NCBI GenBank assembly: GCA_025174535.1
Contig: JALBUN010000010.1
Coordinates: 124,001-188,000, forward strand
DNA: 64,000 nt
From: Cantharellus purpuraceus
Lineage: Eukaryota > Basidiomycota > Agaricomycetes > Cantharellales > Hydnaceae
Direction: 5' to 3'
Part shown: positions 22,927 through 30,713 of the stretch, in pieces
How the letters are laid out: each line of letters opens with the position of its first letter
Numbering within the stretch: position 1 is the stretch's first letter
Program-made: the position numbers and the translations under genes
Notes under the pieces: generated by a model
What the model saw: only the letters and a program-made list of their open reading frames with translations
Databases searched by the model: none
Told to the model about the DNA's origin: nothing

Positions 22927-23477
22927 TGTTACACACTGGGTCTGATTGGGGGTCAGAGATTGGGTCAGAGATTGGGTCGGAGATTGGGTCAGAGATTGGG
23001 TCAGAGATTGGGTCAGAGATTGGGTCAGAGTTGGAGTGGGAATCGGGGTGCATTGTGGGGGTCAGAATGGACTTGGCTTCAGCCCATGTGCTGTGCCCTC
23101 ACTAATACCGGTGTCTGAGATTTCAGAGACAGAGTACAACTTAGATAGTTAGGATCAGACTTAGGAACTAGGTGTGATTCAATATTCAAACTGGGGAATG
23201 AAGTCCCCAGTTGGGCAACTTAAATACATATTTGAAATCTAATAATAATTACTCCAGTGATGGGTCTCCAAGGCCAATGGCCTTACATGAGTATGTCTGA
23301 GTCTGATGGGAACGGATGTCCAGGTTCCTATGGTGATGCTGATGCATCAATTGGAACCAGAGATGGATGGGTGAGATCGGTGTTGACAATTGGACAGATA
23401 AATGGAGACATGATGGTTTCCAAATGGAGTATAGATTTCATATGCGTGGGGATCTGAGTGGATTGGATGGGGATCTG
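22927..23477 (+). repeat. LTR B copy 1, right end missing
   Basis: Begins TGTTACACACTGGG and follows the B consensus through the minisatellite and the block around ctaataccggtgtc up to ggggatctg. There the next B copy begins, so about 30 bp of the right end (tagtcataaca) is lacking. Tandem arrangement of two B copies suggests unequal recombination or insertion of one B in another. Confidence 0.7.
22959..23030 (+). repeat. 12-bp minisatellite in LTR B copy 1
   Basis: Six tandem units of attgggtcagag, one with a single change (tcggag). The array sits about 30 bp inside the LTR, at the same place as the arrays in the other B copies. Confidence 0.9.
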
Positions 23478-23535
23478 TGTTATGCACTAGGTCCGATTGG
23501 GGGTCGGAGATTGGGTTGGAGTTCAGGTTGGAGTT

Positions 23536-23677
23536 CGGGTTGGAGGTTGGGTTGGAGGTTGGGTTGGAGGTTGGGTTGGAGGTTGGGTTGGAGGTTGGGT
23601 TGGAGGTTGGGTTGGAGGTTGGGTTGGAGGTTGGGTTGGAGGTTGGGTTGGAGGTTGGGTTGGAGGTTGGGTTGGAG
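23536..23677 (+). repeat. 12-bp minisatellite in LTR B copy 2
   Basis: About 11-12 tandem units of ggttggaggttg, flanked by slightly degenerate units (ttggagttcagg). It is G-rich on this strand, with GG/GGG runs every 2-4 bases, so quadruplex formation is conceivable. The long Gly-Trp-Val or Gly-Leu-Glu-Val frames read through it are repeat artefacts. Confidence 0.9.
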
Positions 23678-24047
23678 TCGGAGCACGTCGTGGGGGTCAG
23701 GACAGACTTGGCTTCAGCTTATGTGCTGCACCCTCACTAATACCGGTGTCCGAGATTTCGGAGGCGGAGTACAACTTAGAGAGTTAGGATCAGACTTAGG
23801 AACTAGGCGTGATTCAATATTCAAAGTCCCCAGTTGGGCAACTTAAATACATATTTTGAAATCTAATAATAATTACTCTGGTGATGGGTCTCCGAGGCTG
23901 ATGGCCTTGCATGAGTATGTCCGAGTCTGATGGGGATGGATGTCTGGGTTCCTATGGTGATGCTGATGCATCAATTGGAACCGGAGACAGATGGGCAGAA
24001 TCAGTGGTGACGATCGGACAGGGAGATGGAGACGGCGGTTTCCAAAT

Positions 24048-24338
24048 TGTCAGGGTTCAAATAAGTCATATTCTATTTTTAGTATTTTCTCTTGACACCC
24101 CTATCAGCGCAGCCTGTCAGGGTGCGTCTCCCCTATATCATTTCCCCTATCTTTCCTCCCCTATCTTGGTTCTCCTATCCGTCTCCATCATTTAGTATAA
24201 AGACTCGCCTTGGTGCAGTGTGATCCCCTCAGCTTGATCTCTGAGGATATCCGCTGTACCAGCTGGCATTATTTCTTATCGGCTCTCACTTATTGAGTAT
24301 CTTGTTGTTGTGGCCTCATCATCAGCGTCGCCCTCACA
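24048..24338 (+). repeat. GypA 5' LTR (short form)
   Basis: 291 bp, TGTCAGGG...CCTCACA. A TATA box (tataaa) lies at 24196-24201, and a transcript starting about 30 bp downstream would begin near 24226-24231. This form lacks the 59-nt GT...AG segment found in the 3' LTR. Confidence 0.92.
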
Positions 24339-24340
24339 GA

Positions 24341-24350
24341 AGATCAAGCT
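24341..24350 (+). other. GypA self-primer binding site
   Basis: agatcaagct, 2 nt after the LTR, is the exact reverse complement of agcttgatct at 24231-24240, where the RNA is expected to start (about 30 bp after the TATA box). No match to a tRNA 3' end is apparent at this place. This is the layout of the Tf1 group, in which the folded 5' end of the element RNA primes reverse transcription. Confidence 0.7.
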
Positions 24351-24406
24351 CATAAGACGACCCCACACCTCATAACACTTTCCCTATTAACTACTTCACC
24401 GATACC

Positions 24407-25549
24407 ATGACCGATCAGTTCCCTGAAGCCTATTGGGACACTCTAGGTGAAAGTGGTGGCTTTCTGCGAGCGTTGTTCAACACCCAGGCACAGCAGCTCC
24501 AGCAGCTGCAACTCCAGAACCAGCACCTCCAGAGCCAGTTCGCCAATGTCCAGAACAACCTAGCAGATGCTGCCACTGCTGCCGCCATCGCTGCAGCACA
24601 GACCATCTCTCAGACCACCTCATTTCCCACACCTTCTCCTACATCGTCATCTGTTTGCCCAATAAGGGCAGCTGAACCAGCCAAATTCAATGGAGATCAT
24701 GCAGAGACGGAAGGTTTCATTCGCTCTATCAGGCTTGCCATTGCAGTCCAGCCTACATCTTTCCCAGATGAGCGGACCAAGATCCTCTATGCCCTCTCTT
24801 TTATGACAGGAGGTTCTGCTGAAGTATGGGCGCACAATGAGACACAGGCAGTCATTGACAGGACCTCACCGCTCTCCACCTTGGAGGAATTCATTAAGCA
24901 AGTGGAGAACACTTTTGGGGACCCTGACCGCTCTCGAACAGCACGAACAAAGCTACACGATCTTAGGATGACACCTGGCATGTCAGCGGATGAATACACG
25001 GCACAGTTTGAGATACTAGCAGGAAGGACTGGGTTTAATGATGCAGCACTGGAAGATGCCTATGCCCGAGGGCTCCCTGCAATGATTCTTGACAAGATCC
25101 ATGCACAGCCATCCCTCCCATCCGATCTCAAGGCATGGAAGGAAGCGGCCTGTCAAATTGACCGCAACCACCGTCGTCTTCTAGAAGTGAGACGTGCTCA
25201 GACTTCCCTCACTCCTGCCCGCTCTACCCCATCCTGCCCTCACAGCACTCCGGTCATCTCTGTACCAACTACCTTGGCAACCTCTAATGGTGCTGCACCT
25301 ATGGATATTGACTCCAACCGCCATCGCATTGAGACTCGGACGTGCTATAACTGTGGAAAGCGTGGCCATATATCCCCAGCATGCCCTGAACCACGCAAGG
25401 AACGTATCCAAGCTGATCTCACACAAACAGCAATTGCAGGCATGATATCAGAGTCAGTAGCAGCTGCACTGAAGGCCAAGGAAGAAGCGCAGAAGGCAGT
25501 AATTCCAAAGCAAGAGGAGAAGCAGGATTTTCAGGCCAGTCAGCAGTGA
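24407..25549 (+). CDS. gag: GypA Gag
   Basis: 380 residues from the ATG at 24407. A Gln/Leu-rich helical stretch (residues about 26-50: repeated Gln-Leu-Gln) predicts a coiled coil. It is followed by an Ala-rich linker and a Retrotrans_gag-type core (Phe-Asn-Gly-Asp...Phe-Ile-Arg-Ser-Ile, Ala-Glu-Val-Trp). One CCHC zinc knuckle, Cys-Tyr-Asn-Cys-Gly-Lys-Arg-Gly-His-Ile-Ser-Pro-Ala-Cys, lies at residues 313-326. A Lys/Glu-rich tail ends at the TGA 25547-25549. The frame is intact. Gag forms the virus-like particle and binds the element RNA. The pol ATG lies 5 nt after the stop, in the -1 frame. Confidence 0.92.
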   Translation: MTDQFPEAYWDTLGESGGFLRALFNTQAQQLQQLQLQNQHLQSQFANVQNNLADAATAAAIAAAQTISQTTSFPTPSPTSSSVCPIRAAEPAKFNGDHAETEGFIRSIRLAIAVQPTSFPDERTKILYALSFMTGGSAEVWAHNETQAVIDRTSPLSTLEEFIKQVENTFGDPDRSRTARTKLHDLRMTPGMSADEYTAQFEILAGRTGFNDAALEDAYARGLPAMILDKIHAQPSLPSDLKAWKEAACQIDRNHRRLLEVRRAQTSLTPARSTPSCPHSTPVISVPTTLATSNGAAPMDIDSNRHRIETRTCYNCGKRGHISPACPEPRKERIQADLTQTAIAGMISESVAAALKAKEEAQKAVIPKQEEKQDFQASQQ

Positions 25550-25554
25550 AGAGC

Positions 25555-28500
25555 ATGCCCTGCCTGACAAACCGGTTTTCAGTTCTTGAATCATGTACTG
25601 TAGGGCTCACTAGCGATATGTTACACGCACACTCCCTTGTCCATCAGACTGAAACCAAAACAGCCATGCCTGAAAACCCTTCTCAACTTCCAGCTAAACA
25701 TGATGACCCTCCTCGTCTCTACCTTCGATCTGCAGACATCCGTCGATGTACAAGAATTCCCATGAAAATCCACTCGGTAGACACTGGATACCCTCTAGCC
25801 GTGGATGCACTCCTCGATAGTGGTGCTACAGGAATGTTCATTGATGCAGAATATGTCAAAGCAGAGAAACTTCGAACACGCCCTCTACCACGTGCCATAC
25901 CTGTTTATAACATTGATGGGACCCCAAATGAAGCAGGTTCAATCAAGGAAGAAGTCGATCTCATCTGCACATATGGGACCCATACTGAACGTGCCACATT
26001 TTCAGTCACAAGCCTGGGAACCTTTGGCATAATTGTTGGGCACACCTGGCTCGTGAAGCACAACCCAGAGGTAGACTGGCGTACAGGAAAGGTACAGATG
26101 ACTCGCTGCCCTGATTCATGTGGAGAAGTACCAGAACACAAAGAGCATTCACTTGGTACAACTCCTTCAAATGGCAAGAACTCACACGGGCAACCCCAAT
26201 ACGAGGGAGACCGAACATTTGTTATCTTTGTAGAAGAAGACTTGGAGAATATCTATGCTGGTTCAACAGTTTCTCAACAGCTCGCACAGAAGGCTGCAGA
26301 ATCTACTCCAGTCAAAACCTTTGAGGAGATTGTCCCAAAGGTGTACTGGGGATTTAAGGATGTTTTTGCAAAGGAGTCCTTTGACCAACTTCCACCTCGA
26401 AAACTGTGGGACCACGCTATTGAACTCACTCCAGGAGCACAACCCTTCAGCACAAAGGTCTATCCAATGTCCCCAAATGAGCAGAAGGAGTTGGACGCAT
26501 TCCTTGAGGAGAACCTATGGAATCATTGTATATGTCCTTCCAAGTCACCCATGGCATCTCCTGTCTTTTTTGTGAAGAAGAAGGATGGTAATCTTTGTTT
26601 TGTGCAAGACTACCGCAAGCTGAATGATATCACAATCAAGAACGCCTACCCACTACCCCTGGTACCAGACATCATGAATAAAATTGCCGCAGCCAATGCC
26701 AAGTACTTTACCAAGCTTGACATCCGATGGGGATATAACAATGTGCGTATTAAAGAGGGCGATGAGTGGAAGGCAGCCTTTCGAACCAATCGTGGTCTAT
26801 TTGAACCCCTGGTCATGTTCTTTGGTCTCACAAACAGCCCAGCAACCTTTCAGACGATGATGAATGGCATTTTCAAGGAGCTCATTGACAATGGCACTAT
26901 GGTAGTGTTCATGGACGACATCCTCATTTTCACTGAATCCCTAGAACAACACCACACGATCGTGCAATCTGTCCTTGAAATTCTTCGGGCCAACCACCTG
27001 TACCTCAAACCAGAGAAATGCCTTTTCTCGCAACAGAAGGTAGATTATCTTGGATTGATTCTCTCACAGGGACAGGTAGCTATGGACCCAGTTAAGGTGG
27101 CTGGAGTCAGGGACTGGCCCACACCGCGCAATGTGACAGAAGTCAAATCCTTCCTGGGTTTCATCAATTTCTATCGTCGCTTCATTGAGGACTTCTCACA
27201 TATCGCAAAGCCTCTGAATTGGTTAACAAAGGCAGATACACAGTGGTCTTGGATACCTGATGGCCCAGAACAAGAAGCCTTTGATAAACTCAAGCAGCTT
27301 GTCATGTCAACTCCAATCCTTGTCCTCCCAGATCAAACCAAGCATTTTCGACTAGAGACAGATGCTTCAGCATATGCAACAGGTGCTGTTCTATCTCAAC
27401 TCTGTGACGATGAGAAATGGAGGCCGGTAGGTTTTGTATCCAAGAGCCTTTCAGATGCAGAGCGCAACTATGCCATCCATGATAAGGAATTGCTCTCAGT
27501 CATCCGTGGACTAGAAGAATGGCGCCACATCTTGGAAGGGACCAAATACAAGATTGAAATCCTTAACGACCATCAAAACCTCACATATTTCCATACAGCT
27601 CAAAATCTCAATCGTCGACAAGCTCGCTGGTCACTATACCTTTCTCATTTTGACTTTGAACTGATCCACCATCCTGGACGACATTCAGCCAAACCTGATG
27701 CCCTCTCACGACGTGTAGATCATAAGCGGGGGGAGGAAGATAACCAGAACCAGATTCTTCTTGGCCCTGAGCTGTTCCACATCGATGCGACATCCACCTA
27801 TCCAGGGCCAGAAGCTCAAATGATCACAGGAGAAGGAGACATATTCCTGGAACGTGTGCGGAACTGCACCAACAGAGATGAAAAGGTTGTAAAGGCTCTT
27901 AAGGAACTTGGTCCCTCTTGGAATTTACGAGGACAGGAATGGACCGAGGAGAATGGACTCGTCCTCTATCATGGCAAGGTATATGTCCCTCTTGACCCAA
28001 AATTGCGCCATGACATTGTAAGGGCACACCACGATACTCACATTACAGGTCACCCTGGTCGCTGGAGAACAACAGAACTTGTATCCCGCAGCTACTGGTG
28101 GCCTGGATTTGGACGATACATTGCCAAATACGTCAAGGGATGTGACCTCTGCAATCGGACAAAAACTTTCCCTGCTCCTCCTATGGGTAAACTCCTGCCT
28201 AATCGTGTCCCAGATCGGAGGTGGCAAGTGATATCTGTTGACCTTATTGTAGAACTACCCATCAGCCATGGCTATGATGCACTCCTTGTCGTTGTGGACC
28301 GTCTTTCCAAACGAGCACATGTTATCCCTACCACCTCTGACATCAACTCCATAGGAGTTGCACGACTTTTACGAGACCATGTGTGGAAACACCACGGCCT
28401 TCCTGAGGAGATCATCAGTGACCGTGGCACCCAGTTTGTCTCTCAATTTATGCGTGAGCTCAATAAGCTTTTGGGGATCAAGATTGCAGCATCCACAGCA

Positions 28501-29490
28501 TATCATCCACAAACCGATGGTCAGACGGAAAGGGTCAATCAAGAAATTGAACAATACTTGAGGCTTTTAGTCAATCAGCGCCAGGATGACTGGATTGAGT
28601 GGGTTCCTCTTGCCGAATTCACATACAACAACCGCATCCACTCCTCCACGCAATCAACCCCCTTCATGCTTGATACAGGCCAACACCCAAGGCTTGGGCT
28701 AGAGCCAATCCGAGAGACACGACTTGAAGCACTGGAAGAATTCACTGAGCGTATGGAGACAGCCACCACTGAGGCTCGCTCCGCCCTGGAAAAGGCAGCA
28801 GATGATATGGCACGATTCTATGATGCCCATCGGCAAGCAGCCCCAGTATACAAACTTGGTGACAAGGTCTGGCTCAATGCACAAAATATCACCACCACCC
28901 GTCCAACCAAGAAACTTGATCACAAATGGTTAGGACCGTATGTGATTAATAAAGTGGTCTCACGAAATGCCTATGGCCTACAACTTCCCCAATCTTTGGT
29001 CACACTCATCCAGTGTTCTCTGTTGTCTTACTCCGTCCTTATGAAAAGGATCCCATCCCTGAACGCCAGTCATCTCCTCCACCACCTCCAGTCATTCGAG
29101 ATGGAGTACAGGGATATGAAGTTGAGAAGATCCTTGACAGCAGAGTTTTCCGAGGAAGACTGGAATACCTGGTGCGTTGGAAGGGCTATGGAGCTGCTGT
29201 CGACCTCTGGATCCCAGCTAAGGATGCTAGTGGGGCTAGAAGGCGCATTGCAGACTTCCATCGGGAAAATCCTGAAGCCCCAAGGCGTATTTCGGCAGCC
29301 ACCTATGCGGCTCTTCCCTTCAGACGCTTTGAGAACTTCACAGAACCTCCCAAACAGGTCCTCTTTGATTGGACAGCTGGCAGGAACCCAACACGTGGTA
29401 TTGGACACATTTCAGAGCCGCAGAATAGGCACAGTGAAGCTTAGCGCTCACCAAATTCATCCATGCCGAAATTCCACTAACTGTATATAA
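25555..29490 (+). CDS. pol: GypA Pol (protease, RT, RNase H, integrase), frameshifted at the end
   Basis: The frame is open from at least 25546; the first ATG is 25555. Residues counted from there: retropepsin Asp-Ser-Gly-Ala (Asp88); reverse transcriptase with Phe-Met-Asp-Asp (454-455) and the Pro-Leu-Val-Met-Phe-Phe-Gly-Leu block before it; RNase H (Asp603 in Glu-Thr-Asp-Ala-Ser, then Asp-Lys-Glu-Leu-Leu). The integrase has a His-His-Cys-Cys finger (His825 to Cys863) and a D,D(35)E triad Asp896, Asp956, Glu992, followed by a GPY/F-like Leu-Gly-Pro-Tyr-Val. At about 28985-28990 this copy has four C where the sister copy at 59502-59512 has five. The frame therefore slips and the downstream chromodomain is read out of phase. 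The region up to the slip has no stop, so this pol is otherwise intact. Confidence 0.93.
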   Translation: MPCLTNRFSVLESCTVGLTSDMLHAHSLVHQTETKTAMPENPSQLPAKHDDPPRLYLRSADIRRCTRIPMKIHSVDTGYPLAVDALLDSGATGMFIDAEYVKAEKLRTRPLPRAIPVYNIDGTPNEAGSIKEEVDLICTYGTHTERATFSVTSLGTFGIIVGHTWLVKHNPEVDWRTGKVQMTRCPDSCGEVPEHKEHSLGTTPSNGKNSHGQPQYEGDRTFVIFVEEDLENIYAGSTVSQQLAQKAAESTPVKTFEEIVPKVYWGFKDVFAKESFDQLPPRKLWDHAIELTPGAQPFSTKVYPMSPNEQKELDAFLEENLWNHCICPSKSPMASPVFFVKKKDGNLCFVQDYRKLNDITIKNAYPLPLVPDIMNKIAAANAKYFTKLDIRWGYNNVRIKEGDEWKAAFRTNRGLFEPLVMFFGLTNSPATFQTMMNGIFKELIDNGTMVVFMDDILIFTESLEQHHTIVQSVLEILRANHLYLKPEKCLFSQQKVDYLGLILSQGQVAMDPVKVAGVRDWPTPRNVTEVKSFLGFINFYRRFIEDFSHIAKPLNWLTKADTQWSWIPDGPEQEAFDKLKQLVMSTPILVLPDQTKHFRLETDASAYATGAVLSQLCDDEKWRPVGFVSKSLSDAERNYAIHDKELLSVIRGLEEWRHILEGTKYKIEILNDHQNLTYFHTAQNLNRRQARWSLYLSHFDFELIHHPGRHSAKPDALSRRVDHKRGEEDNQNQILLGPELFHIDATSTYPGPEAQMITGEGDIFLERVRNCTNRDEKVVKALKELGPSWNLRGQEWTEENGLVLYHGKVYVPLDPKLRHDIVRAHHDTHITGHPGRWRTTELVSRSYWWPGFGRYIAKYVKGCDLCNRTKTFPAPPMGKLLPNRVPDRRWQVISVDLIVELPISHGYDALLVVVDRLSKRAHVIPTTSDINSIGVARLLRDHVWKHHGLPEEIISDRGTQFVSQFMRELNKLLGIKIAASTAYHPQTDGQTERVNQEIEQYLRLLVNQRQDDWIEWVPLAEFTYNNRIHSSTQSTPFMLDTGQHPRLGLEPIRETRLEALEEFTERMETATTEARSALEKAADDMARFYDAHRQAAPVYKLGDKVWLNAQNITTTRPTKKLDHKWLGPYVINKVVSRNAYGLQLPQSLVTLIQCSLLSYSVLMKRIPSLNASHLLHHLQSFEMEYRDMKLRRSLTAEFSEEDWNTWCVGRAMELLSTSGSQLRMLVGLEGALQTSIGKILKPQGVFRQPPMRLFPSDALRTSQNLPNRSSLIGQLAGTQHVVLDTFQSRRIGTVKLSAHQIHPCRNSTNCI
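29013..29444 (+). CDS. GypA integrase C-terminus with chromodomain (separate frame)
   Basis: This frame, entered after the 1-nt deletion at about 28985-28990, encodes His-Pro-Val-Phe-Ser-Val-Val-Leu-Leu-Arg-Pro-Tyr, then a chromodomain starting Tyr-Glu-Val-Glu-Lys-Ile-Leu-Asp-Ser and containing Leu-Val-Arg-Trp-Lys-Gly-Tyr. The aromatic cage positions Tyr, Trp and a following Trp are present. It ends with a Pro/Arg-rich tail at 29444. In chromoviruses this module reads histone marks and directs integration to heterochromatin. In the sister minus-strand copy the same segment is in frame with the integrase. Confidence 0.85.
   Translation: MFSVVLLRPYEKDPIPERQSSPPPPPVIRDGVQGYEVEKILDSRVFRGRLEYLVRWKGYGAAVDLWIPAKDASGARRRIADFHRENPEAPRRISAATYAALPFRRFENFTEPPKQVLFDWTAGRNPTRGIGHISEPQNRHSEA
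29484..29490 (+). promoter_or_regulatory. TATA box of GypA ORF3
   Basis: tatataa, 61 bp before the ORF3 ATG, in a spacer that is pyrimidine-rich downstream (cttccccttcccc). It is conserved in the sister copy on the minus strand (near 59008-59015). It suggests a separate subgenomic transcript. Confidence 0.55.
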
Positions 29491-29550
29491 GCCAGTGAAT
29501 CCACTTCCCCTTCCCCAGTAAAACCATCATCGTTCACTACCCAACCCACC

Positions 29551-29988
29551 ATGCCTTACCAGTCTGAATCCACCCCTCTACGCTCACTCCGTTCCTACCC
29601 CTCAATCACTTGGTCAGTTGACTCAAGGGATACTGCACGTGCTGTAGAGGATTATAACCTCCCATCTCCACCTCCACAAGTTCATTTCCCCTTCTGGCAT
29701 CGTAATCCATCCAGACGCCAGACATACTACATTGGGGACCCTCTATTCATCGGCAACTATGACATACCATATGCCTTCCAAGGGCTCGCCGGTAAAGTCA
29801 CATATGAGGGAGGGGAGATGATACTTGGGGCAGTTTTCAGCACGAACAATCCCATATCCCCTGGAGAGTTCACCATCCCACTTTACCCCAAGGCAGAGAA
29901 GAGTCACCATCAACACTCGTCATGGGCTCTACTTTGGCAGAGAGTGAGAAGGGACCTTGCAGAGTGCTTCAGGGTGTGTCTCTCTTGA
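29551..29988 (+). CDS. GypA ORF3, unknown function
   Basis: 145 residues from the ATG at 29551, between the chromodomain end and the polypurine tract, where an env would sit. There is no signal peptide, transmembrane segment, cysteine pattern or domain that I recognise. The middle is rich in Tyr, Gly and Phe (Tyr-Ile-Gly-Asp-Pro-Leu-Phe-Ile-Gly, Lys-Val-Thr-Tyr-Glu-Gly-Gly-Glu-Met-Ile), looking like a small beta-rich fold. The C-terminus is basic and aromatic (Trp-Ala-Leu-Leu-Trp-Gln). The sister copy keeps most of the sequence but is split by a family C insertion (57406-58826) and has a 2-nt deletion near the stop. A TATA box precedes it. The frame is intact here. Confidence 0.65.
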   Translation: MPYQSESTPLRSLRSYPSITWSVDSRDTARAVEDYNLPSPPPQVHFPFWHRNPSRRQTYYIGDPLFIGNYDIPYAFQGLAGKVTYEGGEMILGAVFSTNNPISPGEFTIPLYPKAEKSHHQHSSWALLWQRVRRDLAECFRVCLS

Positions 29989-30028
29989 GATGGATGGGAC
30001 GATAGTGCATATCGAGACGACATGCATT

Positions 30029-30041
30029 AAGAGGGAGGTGA
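30029..30041 (+). other. GypA polypurine tract
   Basis: aagagggaggtga immediately before the 3' LTR, the expected site of plus-strand priming. The minus-strand copy has an equivalent G-richer tract next to its LTR at 57034. Confidence 0.85.
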
Positions 30042-30391
30042 TGTCAGGGTTCAAATAAGTCATATTCTATTTTTAGTATTTTCTCTTGACACCCCTATCA
30101 GCGCAGCCTGTCAGGGTGCGTCTCCCCTATATCATTTCCCCTATCTTTCCTCCCCTATCTTGGTTCTCCTATCCGTCTCCATCATTTAGTATAAAGACTC
30201 GCCTTGGTGCAGTGTGATCCCCTCAGCTTGATCTCTGAGGATATCCGCTGTACCAGGTAAGTCCCATGTATTTATCAGAAACAGCTGTATAGACTGAGGA
30301 TATCCGCTGTACCAGCTGGCATTATTTCTTATCGGCTCTCACTTATTGAGTATCTTGTTGTTGTGGCCTCGTCATCAGCGTCGCCCTCACA
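30042..30391 (+). repeat. GypA 3' LTR (long form)
   Basis: 350 bp. It is identical to the 5' LTR except for one visible substitution and an extra 59 nt at 30257-30315 that starts GTAAGT and ends CCAG. The last 22 nt of the extra segment repeat the 22 nt that precede it. Confidence 0.92.
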
Positions 30392-30473
30392 CAAATGGAG
30401 TATATATTTCATATGCATGGGGATCTGAGTGGATCGGATGGGGATCTGGACATTAATGAATATAGTCATAACA

Positions 30474-30713
30474 GTATCTCCCCATTTAAGGCTGAGCCCC
30501 TGAGGCCTCATGTCCGTGGATTGAATAGGTGAGACGGTTGGGCGCAGTCGGAGTTATACTGGGGGTCTGGAGACATATAAAAGGAGGGGCATGATTGAGG
30601 TCTTATCCTCAACGATGTCAACCCCTTTGGCAAGCATGAGCGTGGCCGAGCTTGAGCAGCTGCTCTTGGCCTGACAGAAAGAAGAGGAGGAGCAGCAGAA
30701 ATGGAAAGAGGAA
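30474..30713 (+). mobile_element. D element internal region, first part
   Basis: Follows LTR B copy 2. A TATA box (tataaaa, 30576-30582) precedes an ATG at 30615 by about 35 bp. The frame starts Met-Ser-Thr-Pro-Leu-Ala-Ser-Met-Ser-Val-Ala-Glu-Leu-Glu-Gln-Leu-Leu and meets TGA at 30672-30674. It continues open as a Lys/Glu/Gln-rich run until an 822-bp solo LTR interrupts it. The same layout, including the TGA, occurs in the copy at 63071. Confidence 0.62.

Larger units (their letters stand above)
24048..30391 (+). mobile_element. Ty3/gypsy chromovirus GypA, nearly complete
   Basis: A 6344-bp element with LTRs 24048-24338 and 30042-30391, bounded by the 5-bp target duplication caaat (24043-24047 and 30392-30396). 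Order: 5' LTR, primer site, gag, pol (protease, reverse transcriptase, RNase H, integrase, chromodomain), ORF3, polypurine tract, 3' LTR. Apart from a 59-nt insertion in the 3' LTR, the two LTRs differ at one position that I can see, so the insertion is recent. It sits inside LTR B copy 2. The only obvious coding lesion is a 1-nt deletion before the chromodomain. Confidence 0.93.
23478..30473 (+). mobile_element. LTR B copy 2, split by GypA; 5' LTR of a D element
   Basis: The LTR runs from TGTTATGCACTAGG at 23478 to 24047 and resumes at 30397, ending tagtcataaca at 30473. Removing GypA and one copy of the target duplication (caaat) restores about 647 bp of contiguous B sequence identical in layout to the copies at 39627 and 62494. 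Both termini are TGTTA...TAACA. Immediately after 30473 comes the internal region of D (gtatctccccatttaagg), as also after the copy at 62494, so I read B as the LTR of D. Confidence 0.75.

Noticed and set aside
23367..23846. Long open frames rich in Gly-Trp-Arg-Leu, Gly-Trp-Val and Glu-Val-Gly-Leu (also at 39907-40345 and 62284-62790)
   Set aside because: They run through 12-bp tandem arrays, where a period divisible by three leaves all frames open; flanking sequence is non-coding LTR B.
25546..25554. Pol starting at 25546
   Set aside because: That codon is GTG; the first ATG is 25555. The open frame upstream only matters for a frameshift model.
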